DNA of 64,000 bases from Micromonospora citrea. Its GTDB lineage: Bacteria; Actinomycetota; Actinomycetes; Mycobacteriales; Micromonosporaceae. Positions 63,671-64,000 of this stretch are shown piece by piece; position 1 is the first letter of the stretch, and each line of letters begins with the position of its first letter. The notes below the pieces were generated by a model. That model did not search any database, was not told the DNA's origin, and saw only the letters and a list, made by a program, of their open reading frames with translations. The stretch lies in contig NZ_FMHZ01000002.1 of NCBI RefSeq assembly GCF_900090315.1, positions 2,830,501 to 2,894,500 of the forward strand, in the 5' to 3' direction. The position numbers and the translations under genes were made by a program.

Positions 63671-63760
63671 CTATCAGACCTCCCCGCTGGCGCGCCCGGA
63701 CCCGATCGGACCGAACCGGCGCCCACGCCACCGGCACATGGTAGGTAGCCTTCTCTCGTC

Positions 63761-64000
63761 ATGACAGCCGCGGGCCCTATCCGGTCCGCTCCCCGTCCCG
63801 AGGGGTCATCAGTGGTCACCCAGGCCGGAACCGGTCTCGTGCGCATCGCCGTCGTCGCCCCGAACCGACGGCTCGATCTCGCCCTGCCCGAGCATCTGCC
63901 GCTCGTCAGGCTGCTTCCCGCCGTGCTGCGGCAGGCGGAGGAGCACCCGTCGGACGGGACGTCACACGGTGGCTGGACGCTGCGCCGCACCGACGGCAAC
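63761..64000 (+). CDS. eccD: type VII secretion membrane protein EccD, N-terminal part
   Basis: The gene runs off the right edge; 80 codons are visible. After a ~22-residue polar start, the sequence GLVRIAVVAPNRRLDLALPE and LPLVRLLPAVLRQAEE matches the YukD-like ubiquitin-fold domain at the N-terminus of EccD, and HGGWTLRRTDGN continues the family pattern. EccD forms the pore-like vestibule of the ESX complex. TAGGTAG/TAGCCT upstream of ATG 63761 could be a -10 box, with no obvious ribosome site. Confidence 0.85.
   Translation, partial: MTAAGPIRSAPRPEGSSVVTQAGTGLVRIAVVAPNRRLDLALPEHLPLVRLLPAVLRQAEEHPSDGTSHGGWTLRRTDGN

Noticed and set aside
60755..63748. A 997-codon open frame opposite eccC, and similar long frames opposite other genes (for example 23652-26060 and 38768-41287).
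   Set aside because: They lie antisense to genes with clear families and motifs; very high GC removes stop codons from the opposite strand. Their translations are low-complexity Arg/Gly/Val/Gln-rich with no domain signs.

Overview
The window is very GC-rich, with GC in nearly every third codon position, frequent GTG starts and ATGA/GTGA overlaps between genes. These traits, together with a type VII (ESX) secretion locus, CsoR/CopA copper genes, an ECF42-type sigma factor and LppU-, YibE/F- and DUF2786-type proteins, point to a filamentous actinomycete. Micromonosporaceae is my best guess; this is inference from gene content, not from a marker gene.

Layout. 0.2-7.9 kb: an SGNH hydrolase, then a beta-lactam locus (lipoprotein class A beta-lactamase, class A penicillin-binding protein, and a translationally coupled LysR regulator plus cytoplasmic beta-lactamase-like protein resembling BlaA/BlaB of Streptomyces cacaoi), then a Rid-family/HxlR divergent pair. 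7.9-11.2 kb: two ABC-F ATPases. 11.6-16 kb: a putative HNH-type toxin, a small membrane protein coupled to a PrsW-like protease, an LppU-type protein and a response-regulator remnant. 16-25.2 kb: two import operons. One is a FecBCD-type transporter with a 2Fe-2S thioredoxin-like ferredoxin, preceded by a clear cobalamin riboswitch; the other is a five-gene peptide/nickel-type ABC importer with overlapping cistrons. 25.5-29.4 kb: an ArsR-type regulator with an SRPBCC protein and a striking 40-bp operator, an unknown membrane protein, a 16-cysteine copper-storage protein and a YidD-like protein. 29.5-37.4 kb: a HATPase/MEDS-STAS/MEDS-HATPase signalling cluster, a DUF2786 protein, a DGPF-ECF42 sigma pair, a secreted alpha/beta hydrolase and a small ArsR-membrane operon. 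37.5-44.3 kb: a 20-bp tandem repeat at the end of a lipoprotein gene, a CsbD protein, a complete copper-resistance locus (copA, accessory protein, copZ, divergent csoR with three candidate CsoR boxes) and DUF305/DUF6153 proteins. 44.6-48.7 kb: YibE/F, a c-di-AMP (ydaO-type) riboswitch ahead of a cell-wall peptidase-like protein, a beta-carbonic anhydrase and a wHTH protein.

48.8-64 kb is a type VII secretion locus. It contains eccE with a coupled unknown gene, an EccA-position AAA+ ATPase carrying a beta-helix instead of TPRs, a membrane protein, mycosin, two substrate-like proteins (one with a YxxxD motif), eccC with three ATPase domains and, divergently, the start of eccD, which runs off the right edge. 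eccB is not seen in the window. Embedded in this locus on the opposite strand is a tightly overlapping three-gene operon: a YwqJ-like deaminase, a SUKH-3 (immunity-type) protein and an SseB-like protein. This is the most interesting candidate system in the window. No tRNA, rRNA, CRISPR array, insertion sequence or phage gene was recognised.
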